A stretch of 64,000 nt of DNA from positions 558,001 to 622,000 of the forward strand of contig CAVVST010000005.1 in the NCBI GenBank assembly GCA_963750995.1, read 5' to 3'. Position numbers and translations under genes: made by a program. A model generated the notes under the pieces. The model saw only the letters and a list, made by a program, of their open reading frames with translations. It was not told the DNA's origin and did no database searches. Each line of letters begins with the position of its first letter. Position 1 is the stretch's first letter. Positions 1 through 8,383 of this stretch are shown piece by piece. The DNA is from CAVVST01 sp963750995 (lineage in GTDB: Bacteria; Acidobacteriota; Vicinamibacteria; Vicinamibacterales; UBA2999).

Positions 1-924
1 GTTGAGCTGCTTCCGGTAATGTGACGACAGCAGCAGGTAGCGCAATGCCGACGGCCGGTGACCGCGGGCCGCGATCTCGGCCAGCGTGTAGACGTTGCCG
101 AGCGACTTCGACATCTTCTCGCTCTCGACGAAGAGATGCTCGACGTGGAACCAGAAGCGCACGAACGGCTCGTTCCGGGCGCCCTCGCTCTGCGCGATTT
201 CGTTTTCGTGATGCGGAAAAATCAGGTCGACGCCGCCGGCGTGGATGTCGATCGGAGGCGCCCCGAGCAGGCGCAGCGCCATCGCCGAGCATTCCAGGTG
301 CCAGCCGGGCCGGCCAGGACCGGTGCCGTAGTCCCACGACGGCTCGCCGGGCTTCGCCGCCTTCCACAACACGAAGTCGCGCGCGTCCTCCTTGGAGTAT
401 TCGTCCGCGTCGACGCTCGCGCCGTCCTTCATCCCGTCACGATCCAGCCGCGCCAGCCGGCCGTACTGCGGAAGCGTGGCGATGCGGAAATAGATGGACC
501 CATCGCGTCGATAGGTGTGCCCGTTGCGCTCCAGGTCTGCGATCAGCCCGCCCATGGCCTGCAGGTTCGGTTCGTCGGTCGCACGCGGCATCTCTTCCGG
601 CGTCTCGATCCCCAGCTGGTCCGAGTCGGCGCGAAACAGCGCGATCCACTTGTCCGTGTAGTGGCGCAGTGGCACTTTCGCGTCGAGCGCGCCGGCAATC
701 GTCTTGTCGTCGATGTCGGTGTAGTTGACGACCTGCCGCACGTCATAGCCGCAGACGTATTTGAGCGTGCGGCGCAGGACATCCAGGCACACGTATGTCC
801 GGAAATTGCCGATGTGCGCCCGCGCGTAGACCGTGGGACCGCAGCCGTACAGACGCACCGTGCTCGCGTTCAGCGGCGCAAACGGCTCTTCCTGGCGCGA
901 GAGGGTGTTATAGAGATGCAGCAT
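1..924 (-). CDS. cysS: Cysteinyl-tRNA synthetase, 3' end beyond the window
   Basis: Charges tRNA-Cys with cysteine in the cytoplasm. The reading frame is open for 308 codons from an ATG at 924 to the window edge, so the C-terminal part (anticodon-binding region) is missing. Class I synthetase signatures are visible: CGPTVYARAHIGN near residue 28 (HIGH-type motif, with the metal-binding Cys of the family), GGVDLIFPHHENE in the middle, and SEKMSKSLGN (KMSKS loop) near the end. The start is one base after the ribF stop (TGA G ATG), so the two are probably co-transcribed. No frameshift is seen in the visible part. Confidence 0.96.
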   Translation of the reverse strand, partial: MLHLYNTLSRQEEPFAPLNASTVRLYGCGPTVYARAHIGNFRTYVCLDVLRRTLKYVCGYDVRQVVNYTDIDDKTIAGALDAKVPLRHYTDKWIALFRADSDQLGIETPEEMPRATDEPNLQAMGGLIADLERNGHTYRRDGSIYFRIATLPQYGRLARLDRDGMKDGASVDADEYSKEDARDFVLWKAAKPGEPSWDYGTGPGRPGWHLECSAMALRLLGAPPIDIHAGGVDLIFPHHENEIAQSEGARNEPFVRFWFHVEHLFVESEKMSKSLGNVYTLAEIAARGHRPSALRYLLLSSHYRKQLN

Positions 925-925
925 C

Positions 926-1864
926 TCAGACTGACAGCCGGGTAAACAGACGCTCCGCGCGGCGGCGGTCCGCCTCGATCTGCGCCTTCAACGCATCGAC
1001 GTCGTCGAACCGGCGCTCATCCCGCAGGCGCTGGACGAAGCCGAGCTGCACGTCCTTGCCGTACAGGTCGCCGTCGAACTCGAGCACGTAGGTCTCGATT
1101 GTTGCCGCGCCGTCATCACCGAAAGTCGGATTCACGCCGATGTTGGTGATCGCCGCGCGGACGATGCCGTCGATCGTCAGGGTTGTCGCATACACACCGT
1201 GCGGCGGAATCAGCTCGTTGGCGGTCATCAGATTGGCGGTCGGAAATCCCAGCTCGCGCCCGCGGTGCCGTCCCTCGACGACCCTGCCTTCCAGCGAGTA
1301 CGGATGGCCGAGCAGCGCCGCGGCTTCGTCCATGCGTCCCTCGGCGACGAGACGACGGATGCGGGTGCTGCTGACGACGAATTCCTTGTAGCGGACCGGA
1401 TCGATCTTCTCCGCGCGGAAGCCGTAGCGCTGCCCGAGCGTCCGCAAAAGGCTGAAATTTCCGCTGCGCTCGTGGCCGAAGAGAAAATTGGCGCCGACCC
1501 ATACTTCCGATACGCGCAGCCATTCGACCAGGACCGTGCGCACGAAGGTCTCGGGATCCCACTGCGACAGCTCTCTCGTGAAGCGGACGACGGCGACGCA
1601 GTGGATGCCCGCCTTGTCGAGCGCGGCGATCCGCTGATCCTTCGTCATCAGGAGCGGCGGCGCCTTGTCGGGACGAACGACCTGCGGCGGATGCGGATCG
1701 AACGTCATCGCCATGGCGATGCCGCCGTGCTCGACGGCGCCGCGCTTCACGCGTTCGACGATCTTGAGATGTCCGCGGTGCAGGCCGTCGAAGTTGCCGA
1801 GCGCGAGCACGGGATGCACGAGCCACGGCGGCCGCGGATCGTCAGGAAAATGCAGGACCTCCAT
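926..1864 (-). CDS. ribF: Bifunctional riboflavin kinase / FAD synthetase
   Basis: Makes FMN from riboflavin and FAD from FMN. The 312-residue length is normal for RibF. The N-terminal nucleotidyltransferase half has the LGNFDGLHRGH motif near residue 22 (HxGH-type adenylyltransferase site) and FDPHP further on. The C-terminal flavokinase half has RELGFPTANL and a segment reading GVYATTLTIDG. It is third in a tight minus-strand row (DUF1844, metallo-hydrolase, ribF, cysS), with 5 bp to the gene upstream and 1 bp to cysS downstream. Start is an ATG. Confidence 0.96.
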   Translation of the reverse strand: MEVLHFPDDPRPPWLVHPVLALGNFDGLHRGHLKIVERVKRGAVEHGGIAMAMTFDPHPPQVVRPDKAPPLLMTKDQRIAALDKAGIHCVAVVRFTRELSQWDPETFVRTVLVEWLRVSEVWVGANFLFGHERSGNFSLLRTLGQRYGFRAEKIDPVRYKEFVVSSTRIRRLVAEGRMDEAAALLGHPYSLEGRVVEGRHRGRELGFPTANLMTANELIPPHGVYATTLTIDGIVRAAITNIGVNPTFGDDGAATIETYVLEFDGDLYGKDVQLGFVQRLRDERRFDDVDALKAQIEADRRRAERLFTRLSV

Positions 1865-1869
1865 GCGGG

Positions 1870-2664
1870 CTACGACGCGTCGACGCGGGCGTCGAGCGAA
1901 AGGCCATCATATGCCAGTTCAACACCCGGGGGCAGGCGCGCGTTGGTCTCGGCGTGACCCAGGTCGTGCGACATGTGGGTGAGGTAGGCGCGCGCCGGCG
2001 CAATCCGGGCAATCGCCTCGACCGCCTCGGCCACCGTGAAGTGGGTCGAGTGCTTCTTGTCCCGAAGCGCGTCGATGACGAGCGTCTCCACGCCGGCGAC
2101 GAGCGCAAACGAGTCCTCGGGGATCGCACTGCAGTCCGTCAGATACGCAAAGTCGCCGAACCGGAATCCGAGGATCGGCATCCGTCCGTGAAACAGCGGC
2201 ACCGGCACCACGTGCATGCCGGCGACGTCGAACGGCCCGTCGATCCCGTGCGCGTCGATCTTCGGGATGCCGCCTCCCTGCCGCTTGACTCCGTCGAACA
2301 CGTAGTAGAACGTCCGGCGAATGCTCTCCCACACCTCGTCGGTCGCATAACAGGGGATCGCAGCGCCCTGCATGAAGTTGAAGCGCCTGATTTCATCGAG
2401 CCCGAGAGTGTGGTCCGCGTGATTGTGCGTGAACAGCACCGCGTCGAGCCGCGTCATTCCGTGCGTGAGCGCCTGCTGCCGTAAATCTGGCGTCGTGTCC
2501 ACGAGCACGCTCGCGCCGCCCGCGGTCTCCACGAGGATCGACGGGCGCAAGCGTTTGTCCCGAGGGTCGTCGGATCGGCAGACCGCGCACCTGCAGCCAA
2601 TCATGGGGATGCCGGCCGAGGTGCCTGACCCCAGGAATGTGACCCGTGCAGGGAGCCTGGTCAG
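1870..2664 (-). CDS. MBL-fold metallo-hydrolase (PhnP / RNase Z-like)
   Basis: Metallo-beta-lactamase-fold hydrolase. THNHADHTLG is the zinc-binding HxHxDH motif, and CRCAVC near the N-terminus is a cysteine pair seen in the PhnP-like group. The first ATG is at 2604, but the frame continues upstream as VTFLGSGTSAGIP, which is the conserved first beta strand of this family, so the gene must begin further up. No ATG or GTG is available. The only fitting codon is a CTG at 2664 that overlaps the stop of the DUF1844 gene (CTGA). Substrate is unknown; a cyclic phosphodiester or RNA-type substrate would fit the family. The lost ATG could also be a base error. Confidence 0.82.
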   Translation of the reverse strand: MTRLPARVTFLGSGTSAGIPMIGCRCAVCRSDDPRDKRLRPSILVETAGGASVLVDTTPDLRQQALTHGMTRLDAVLFTHNHADHTLGLDEIRRFNFMQGAAIPCYATDEVWESIRRTFYYVFDGVKRQGGGIPKIDAHGIDGPFDVAGMHVVPVPLFHGRMPILGFRFGDFAYLTDCSAIPEDSFALVAGVETLVIDALRDKKHSTHFTVAEAVEAIARIAPARAYLTHMSHDLGHAETNARLPPGVELAYDGLSLDARVDAS

Positions 2665-2999
2665 GGCAGGATGATGCGCGACTTCGGCTCCGCCGCCGCC
2701 GCGCCAGCGCCGTTCTGGATCTCGACGAAGCGCATGCGCAACTCGAACAGCACCTGCTCGAGCAACTGGCGTTCCTCGGCGGTGAGGTTGCCGCGCGTCT
2801 TCTCTTCCAGCAGCGAGAGGATGTCGATCATCTGCTGCGCCGCCGGCAGGTTCGACTGCGATGTCTGTCCGCTGACCGGATCGGGCACGTCACCGAAATG
2901 GACGGCCGCGGTATGGGCAAGCGACAACACGAACGCGACGAAATTGATGGTCGACGCTTCGCGATCCTGGGTGGTGTGTTCGTCGGCTGCGTCACTCAT
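2661..2999 (-). CDS. DUF1844 domain-containing protein
   Basis: A 112-residue protein of unknown function. The frame is open further upstream, but the ATG at 2999 (MSDAADEHTTQ) gives the usual DUF1844 start. The core is INFVAFVLSLAHTAAVHFGD followed by a helical stretch (LPAAQQMIDILSLLEEKTRG, LLEQVLFELRMRF), which is the family signature. The acidic low-complexity N-terminus and Ala-rich C-terminus are probably disordered. It heads the minus-strand row that continues into the metallo-hydrolase, ribF and cysS, and is divergent from mazG over a 39 bp gap. Confidence 0.85.
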   Translation of the reverse strand: MSDAADEHTTQDREASTINFVAFVLSLAHTAAVHFGDVPDPVSGQTSQSNLPAAQQMIDILSLLEEKTRGNLTAEERQLLEQVLFELRMRFVEIQNGAGAAAAEPKSRIILP

Positions 3000-3038
3000 A
3001 GGGCAAAACCGGATGGTAGCATACGCCGCGGAGACGCC

Positions 3039-3980
3039 ATGGCAGAGACAGCGGGCACCCACTTCGACCGGTTGATTGCGATCATGCGCGCGTTACGCGC
3101 GCCGAACGGATGCCCATGGGACCGCGAGCAGACGCTGGCATCGCTTCGCCCGTTCGTCCTCGAAGAAACGTACGAAGTGCTGGAAGCGATTGAAAGCGGC
3201 TCCGCTGATGCCCTTCGCGAAGAACTGGGCGATTACCTGTACGAAGCGGTCTTTCTCGCCCAGATCAGCGAGGAGACCGGCGGGTTCTCGATCGCGGACG
3301 CCATCGACGCCATCTGCGACAAGCTCGTCCGCCGGCATCCGCACGTGTTCGCCCGCGGGAACGGCGACGAGGCCATCACCACGACCCAGGTGATCGAGCG
3401 CTGGGAGACGATGAAAGCGCGCGAGCGGGCGGACGCGGGCACAGAAGTGACTCGCTCGAAGACGACGCTCAGCGGCGTGCCGAGAACTCTTCCGTCGCTG
3501 CTGCGCGCCTACGAGGTCAGCGCCCGCGCGGCGGCGGTCGGGTTCGACTGGGCCCGCTCCGCCGATGTGCTGGACAAGATCGAGGAAGAGGTCGCGGAGG
3601 TCCGCCGTGAGGTCGAATCGGGTGCGACCGGCGACCTGTCGCGCGCCGAGGAGGAAATGGGCGACCTGCTGTTTGCCATCGCCAACCTCTCGCGCAAGCT
3701 CGGCATCGAGCCCGAAGCGGCGCTCCGCCGCGCCAACGAGAAGTTCACGCAGCGCTTCGACGCCGTGGAACACGCCTTCGCCGCACGCGGTCAATCGCTC
3801 CAGGACGCGACGCTGGAGCAGATGGAAGCGGAATGGCAGCGCGTGAAAGCAGGTCTTAACCACGACGAACACGACGGCACGAATTCTTGCTCTCGTCGTG
3901 TCGTCGGCCTTCGTCAGCAAATTCTGGCTAAAGCACGACTCTCGTCAATCCACTACGAAGTACCGGAACACGGAAATTAA
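3039..3980 (+). CDS. mazG: Nucleoside triphosphate pyrophosphohydrolase MazG
   Basis: Hydrolyses NTPs and dNTPs to monophosphates and PPi, a house-cleaning role. Two tandem MazG domains are visible: NGCPWDREQTLASLRPFVLE with REELGDYLYE in the first, and EEEVAEVRREV with EEEMGDLLFAIANL in the second. Start chosen at the ATG at 3039 (MAETAGTHF), although the frame is open much further upstream. After WQRVKAG the last 40 or so residues (LNHDEHDGTN...) do not look like MazG. They are read from a dispersed CCACGA repeat that begins there. A TAA in another frame at the repeat edge was probably the original stop, so the tail is likely artefactual or repeat-derived. Confidence 0.93.
   Translation: MAETAGTHFDRLIAIMRALRAPNGCPWDREQTLASLRPFVLEETYEVLEAIESGSADALREELGDYLYEAVFLAQISEETGGFSIADAIDAICDKLVRRHPHVFARGNGDEAITTTQVIERWETMKARERADAGTEVTRSKTTLSGVPRTLPSLLRAYEVSARAAAVGFDWARSADVLDKIEEEVAEVRREVESGATGDLSRAEEEMGDLLFAIANLSRKLGIEPEAALRRANEKFTQRFDAVEHAFAARGQSLQDATLEQMEAEWQRVKAGLNHDEHDGTNSCSRRVVGLRQQILAKARLSSIHYEVPEHGN
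3858..3915. repeat. CCACGA-unit hairpin repeat, copy 1
   Basis: Two inverted arms made of degenerate CCACGA/CACGACG units (left arm 3858-3888, right arm 3891-3915). It lies at the 3' end of mazG and encodes the odd MazG tail. The left arm starts TTAACCACGACG, the edge shared with the copies at 4341, 10603, 13969 and 39007. It also matches, in inverted orientation, the single arm at 4341-4371 on the other side of the GxxExxY gene. Confidence 0.8.
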
Positions 3981-4374
3981 TCAGAAGCCCGCCGCGTAAT
4001 CCCGTCGTTCGCAAATAGGAGATCAGTTGCGCGCGATGCACATCATCAAATCTGACGACTGCTTTCAGTTCTACGACAATCAGGTTCTCGACAATAAGAT
4101 CCACGCGCTGGCCAGGGATCTGGATCTCACGATACTTGACGCTTACAGGTTGCTCAGACTGGAACGAGATGCCGACACGATTCATCTCGAAATGCATCGC
4201 TTTGCGATATATCGACTCAAGGAAACCTGGCCCGAGCTCGCGATGCACTCGAAATGCGCATTCGATTGTTCCCGACATTGCGCGCTCAGCCTCCGGAGTA
4301 AGCGGCGTCGGTAGCCGCAAGTGATACGGCCGTTGAGAGCGTGATTCGTGATCGTCGTGTCCGTCGTGGTTCAC
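3928..4374 (-). CDS. GxxExxY family protein (PDDEXK_3-like)
   Basis: A 148-residue member of the GxxExxY family, a small nuclease-fold (PDDEXK-like) group of unknown role. The signature HRELGPGFLESIY is clear, followed by RVDLIVENLIVVELKA, which holds the D...ExK catalytic-type residues, and a conserved AQLISYLRTTGLRGGLLINF. The frame begins with a GTG at 4374 that overlaps the comEC stop (GTGA), and its first residues (NHDGHDDHES) are read from a dispersed repeat. An internal ATG at 4278 (MSGTIECAF) is an alternative start. Copies of the same repeat lie on both sides in inverted orientation, which suggests a cassette rather than a housekeeping gene. Confidence 0.85.
   Translation of the reverse strand: MNHDGHDDHESRSQRPYHLRLPTPLTPEAERAMSGTIECAFRVHRELGPGFLESIYRKAMHFEMNRVGISFQSEQPVSVKYREIQIPGQRVDLIVENLIVVELKAVVRFDDVHRAQLISYLRTTGLRGGLLINFRVPVLRSGLTRVVL
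4341..4371 (-). repeat. CCACGA-unit repeat, single arm (copy 2)
   Basis: Read on the minus strand this begins AACCACGACGGACACGACG. It matches the left arm of the repeat at 3858 (AACCACGACGAACACGACG) with one difference in these first 19 bases. It contains the end of comEC and codes for the first residues of the GxxExxY protein. Only one arm is present here. Confidence 0.75.
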
Positions 4375-6778
4375 TTCTTTTCCTCATCAAAGGTACGCAC
4401 GGCTACACGGGTGCCGTCGCTGTCGATCGTGATCTGGCCGTCGAGATCAGTGCGGTAGATCCGTGCGCCGATGGATTCGAGGCGCCCCAGGACTTCGGGG
4501 GCGGGGTGACCGAAGGTATTACCGCGGCCGCAGCTGATGACGGCGATGTCAGGGCGCCAGTGGTCGAGCAGCTCCTGCGATGTGGATGTGCGGCTCCCGT
4601 GGTGGCCCACCTTCAAAATGCGGTGCCGGGCCGGAGTGAGCTGGGGATAGATGGTGCGCTCCACGTCGGCACCGACGTCGCCAAGGAGGAGAACGGCGAC
4701 GTCGCCGTAGACGATTTCAAGCACGATCGAATCGTCGTTGCGGACACGCGGGCGCTCCCAGTCGGGCACGGGCGGATGCAGCACCCGCAGGTGCGCGGCG
4801 CCGGCCTGCCACATGTCGCCCGTCTGCCGCCGCATCACCTGGATACCGGACGCTCGCGCGTGGAACAGGACATCCTGCAGCGGGCGATGGCGGATGACAG
4901 GGACACCTTCCCAGATCCGTGCCGGCGCAAAGTCATCGAGGATCGCCGGGGCGCCGCCGATGTGATCAGGATCGCCGTGGGTGATGACCAGCGTATCCAG
5001 CCGCCGGATCCCGCGCGCCCACAGGGCGGGCGCGAGCACGCGGTCGCCGATGTCGAACGTGCTGCCGCCGAACGGCGTGCCACCGGCGTCTACCAGCACA
5101 CGAGAGGAATCAGGCAATTCGACCAGCGTCGCGTCACCCTGGCCGACGTCGAACATCGTGAGCCGGAGCCGGTTCGGCGTCGAAACATCGCTCAGCCACC
5201 CTGCCGGCTGCCCGCTCACGATCGCCAGCGTCGAGCCGACAAGGAGCGTCATACCGCACCAGCGGCGGACGCCGCGTGCGAACAGCGCGAACGCGAGGCC
5301 TGCGTAGTAGGCGGCGATAACCAGCAGCGGCGGCGGTGGCACTCGCGCCGTCAGCCAGGGCGCCACGTCGACGAGCCGTGCGCTGCCGACCAGGGACGCC
5401 GACGCAACATACGCCAGCCAGCCGGCCGGACGTGCGACGGCTTCGACATCAGCCAGGCACGACACGAGGGTGCCTCCAACTTGAACCAGCGCCATCAGCG
5501 GCACCGCCGCCAGGTTCAGCAGGAGCCCGGCGATCGTGACTCGCGAAAACGTCCACGCGCTGATCGGCAGCAGCGCGATCTCCACTGCAAGCGATGCCGC
5601 CAGCGACGCCAGGAGCCATCCAGCTGCCCTGCGCAGGGCAAGGCCTTCGACCCGCCCGGGGCAGGCGCCGGCGACACGCGCCGCGCGCCTTCGAGCAGCG
5701 CCGCGGTCGCGCCGAATGTCAGGAGGAACCCCGCGTCGCGCACGTCGAGCGGCCGGACGCAGATCACCAACGCCGCGGCCACGGCAAGGGCGTGCCATGG
5801 CGGACTCCGGTGATCGATCAGCCGCGCACCGAGATAGAGCATCGCCATCAGCGTCGCGCGCCACACCGATGCCCCCGCGCTCACGACCTGCGCGTACGCG
5901 GCCAGCAGGAGCAGCGTGATCAACGCCGCGGGCCGGCCGCTGATTCCTCCCACGATCAGCAGTCCATAGATGATGCCGGCCAGGATGGCGATGTTGCCGC
6001 CGGAAATGGCGATGACGTGATACGTCCCCGCGGCCTGGAGCCGCAGGCGGGTCTCGTCCGGCAACCCGGTGCGATCGCCGATCAGGACCGCGGTGACGAT
6101 CGCGGCGGCGATGGGGTCGTATGGCGCCACCCATTGGCGCACGCTGCGGCGGACGTGAGCGCGGATGGCTGCCGCGGTCTCCTGCACGGCGCTCCCACGC
6201 TCGCGAACATCAACCAGCCAGGCACTCTTGATTGATCCGAAAAAGGCAGTGCCAGTCAGCGCAAGATCGCGTTCGAAGTCGGGAACGCCCTCATCCAGGT
6301 AACGCGCGGGACGGCGAAACGTGGCGAACGTTTCGATGATGCGGCCGGCGCGCCACTCACCAGCCTGATCCGCCGCGACCGACCCGCCGACGGTGATTGC
6401 CGCGCCGGCGCCTGCGGGGCTCCATTCGCGGCCCGCGCGTACCGCGATTACGGTTGCATGCAGTGTCGTGAAGCCGTCCTGCGGCGACGCGTCCTCGAGC
6501 AGGCGCAGCCGTACACCAACCGGGGCCGGCTGGGGACTGAAGGATGGGTGGATGGCGCGATATTTCGCATCCGCGGCCAGGGCCGCCGCGGCGCAGAAAA
6601 ACGCGACTGCCATCGCCGCGATCGCCGATCGATCCCGCCCGCAGCACCACGCGGCCCACGCCGCGCCGGCTGCGATGAACAGCGCAGGCAACGCGAACGA
6701 GATGCCGATGTGGAACTGCAACGCGCTCGTCGCCCCGAGGACGAGCGCGACGGCGGGAATCGCTCCGATCAGTCGCAC
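4371..6778 (-). CDS. comEC: ComEC/Rec2-type DNA uptake channel, one frameshift
   Basis: Inner-membrane channel for transformation DNA. The first part (GTG start at 6778) has several hydrophobic helices, then the Competence-domain core with HVIAISGGNIAILAG and RATLMAMLYLG. The second part carries more helices and a periplasmic metallo-beta-lactamase-like domain: MFDVGQGDATLVELP, THGDPDHIGG, LLLGDVGADVE and KVGHHGSRTST. The two parts are in different frames. The switch is near 5655-5665 in a G/C run on the minus strand, where ARRVSPAPAPG should continue into RVEGLALRRAAGWLLASL. One indel restores an 800-residue ComEC of normal size, so this is probably a sequencing error. The stop overlaps the GxxExxY start. 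Confidence 0.92.
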
Positions 6779-7020
6779 CTGGTGCGCCCTGCAAGGGTAT
6801 GGGCAGTGCTGCGTGCGTCCGGTTCAACAACTTATGGGTGTTGATCGCAGAAACTGCGAAGCGTTGGTGACAAAGTGGTGGCAGAATTTTCTGTCCCACG
6901 CAGCCCCGGAATTGCATGCGAGGTGACCATCAAGACCGTCAGATGACTAAGCTGTCTTGACCTGTCCTACAACGATTGGCGAATCGTCCGCCGATAGGTA
7001 ACCTCATGGGCATCAAATAG

Positions 7021-8181
7021 ATGCGGGTGAGGCTGATCCACCTTGAAGACGATGAAGGTGATCGCGAACTTGTTGCGCGGACGCTGCGCGGTGAGGGGAT
7101 CGACTGCGCCGTCATCGAGGCTGAGTGCCGCGCCGAGTTCGAGCGCGCCCTCGAGACTCGGCCCGACCTGATCCTCTCCGACGATTCAATCCCCGGGTTC
7201 GGCGGCGACGAGGCCCAGAGCCTCGCGCAGCTGTGCTGCCCAGACGTGCCGTTCGTGTTCGTGTCGGGCTCGATTGAAGCAGAGCGAGCCGTCGAACGCC
7301 TGAAGAGCGGGGCGACCGACTACGTCCTCAAGGATCGGCTCGACAAGCTCGGCACCGCCGTCACCCGCGCGTTGCGCGAGGCGGAGGAGCGCCGCCGCCT
7401 GGCCTCGGCAGAAGCCGCGCTTCGGCACCTCAACGCGCAGCTCGAAGCGCGCGTCATCGAGCGCACCCGCGACCTCGTGTCCGCGAACGAGGACCTGAAA
7501 CGGGCCCGCCACGAGGCCGATCGCGCCAACCTCGCCAAGAACGAATTCCTGTCGCGCATGAGCCACGACCTGCGTACTCCCCTGAACGCGATCATGGGGT
7601 TCGCGCAGCTCCTCGACCTCGACGGACTCGCTCCCGATCAGGTGGACAGCGTCCATCACATCCTGCGCGGTGGCGAGCACTTGCTCAGCTTGATCAACGA
7701 AGAGCTCGACATGGCCCGCATCGAGTCCGGCTCCAACCGTGATGGCGCCCACGAACTGGCTCCGCCACCAACCGCGAGTGCGGAAGCGGATTACACCGGT
7801 TCGGTGCTGTACATCGAGGACAGCGCTTCGAACGTCGTGCTGATGGAGCGACTGCTGGCGCGGCGGCCCGGCGTGCGCCTCAAGCACGCGCAGGACGGCC
7901 GTGGCGGACTGGAGATGCTGAAAGCCGCGAGGCCGAGCCTCATCATCCTCGACCTTCATCTCTCGGACATGCCTGGCGAGGAAGTGCTGCAGCGTATCTG
8001 GTCGGACCCGTCCACCCGCGACGTCCCTGTCGCCGTGCTCAGCGCCGAGGCCGGCAGTGGTTCGCAGCGCCGCCTGCGGGCGTCGGGCGCTATCGCCTAC
8101 CTGACGAAACCGTTCGACATCGCCGAAGTCCTTCGTCTGATAGACGAGGTCGTCGGCGGCGCCCAGGCGAACGAGTCGTGA
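7021..8181 (+). CDS. REC-DHp-REC response regulator hybrid lacking a kinase ATPase domain
   Basis: A 386-residue signalling protein. Residues 1-120 form a receiver domain (LIHLEDDEGDRE; phospho-Asp in LILSDDSIPGF). A coiled coil (about 125-170) leads into a HisKA dimerisation domain with the H-box NEFLSRMSHDLRTPLNAIMG. A second receiver follows (VLYIEDSASNVVL; LIILDLHLSDMPGEE; YLTKPFD). No HATPase_c N-box or G-boxes are present between or after these, so it cannot phosphorylate itself. It could accept phosphate from another kinase or act as a phosphorelay hub. It overlaps the next gene by GTGA and leads a three-gene cluster ending in an NtrC-type regulator. No clear ribosome site is seen before the ATG. 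Confidence 0.88.
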   Translation: MRVRLIHLEDDEGDRELVARTLRGEGIDCAVIEAECRAEFERALETRPDLILSDDSIPGFGGDEAQSLAQLCCPDVPFVFVSGSIEAERAVERLKSGATDYVLKDRLDKLGTAVTRALREAEERRRLASAEAALRHLNAQLEARVIERTRDLVSANEDLKRARHEADRANLAKNEFLSRMSHDLRTPLNAIMGFAQLLDLDGLAPDQVDSVHHILRGGEHLLSLINEELDMARIESGSNRDGAHELAPPPTASAEADYTGSVLYIEDSASNVVLMERLLARRPGVRLKHAQDGRGGLEMLKAARPSLIILDLHLSDMPGEEVLQRIWSDPSTRDVPVAVLSAEAGSGSQRRLRASGAIAYLTKPFDIAEVLRLIDEVVGGAQANES

Positions 8182-8381
8182 CGGGCCGGGGCGAGACCGG
8201 TCAAGACTCGCCGGAGCTCCATCAGCTCAAGAACCACCTGTCGATCATCGTCGGGTTCTGCGACCTGCTGCTCGGCGACATGACGCAGGCCGACCCGAAG
8301 CGGGCGGACATCCAGGAAATGCGCAAGGCCGGCCAGGCTGCGCTGGACATGCTGCCGCAGATCGCCACGCGGATGCGCTGA
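8178..8381 (+). CDS. Stand-alone histidine-kinase DHp-like protein
   Basis: A 67-residue protein with GTG start, overlapping the preceding stop. The segment HQLKNHLSIIVGFCDLLLGD resembles the phosphoacceptor helix of kinases with an HDFNNLLTVILG-type H-box; the His of HQLKN would align with the phospho-His. The rest (RADIQEMRKAGQAALDMLPQIA) fits the second helix of a dimerisation hairpin. No catalytic domain is attached. It may be a small phosphotransfer or docking module between the upstream REC-DHp-REC protein and the downstream NtrC-type activator. The call rests on motif resemblance only. Confidence 0.68.
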   Translation: MTGRGETGQDSPELHQLKNHLSIIVGFCDLLLGDMTQADPKRADIQEMRKAGQAALDMLPQIATRMR

Positions 8382-8383
8382 CC

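Noticed and set aside
4341..5813. 490-codon plus-strand frame opposite comEC
   Set aside because: Antisense to the ComEC metallo-hydrolase domain; composition is Arg/Pro/Gln-rich noise.
6779..7020. Promoter or small RNA in the gap between comEC and the REC-DHp-REC gene
   Set aside because: A TTGACC at 6957 has no acceptable -10 at the right spacing, and no clear stem or tRNA-like fold is seen. Nothing could be supported.
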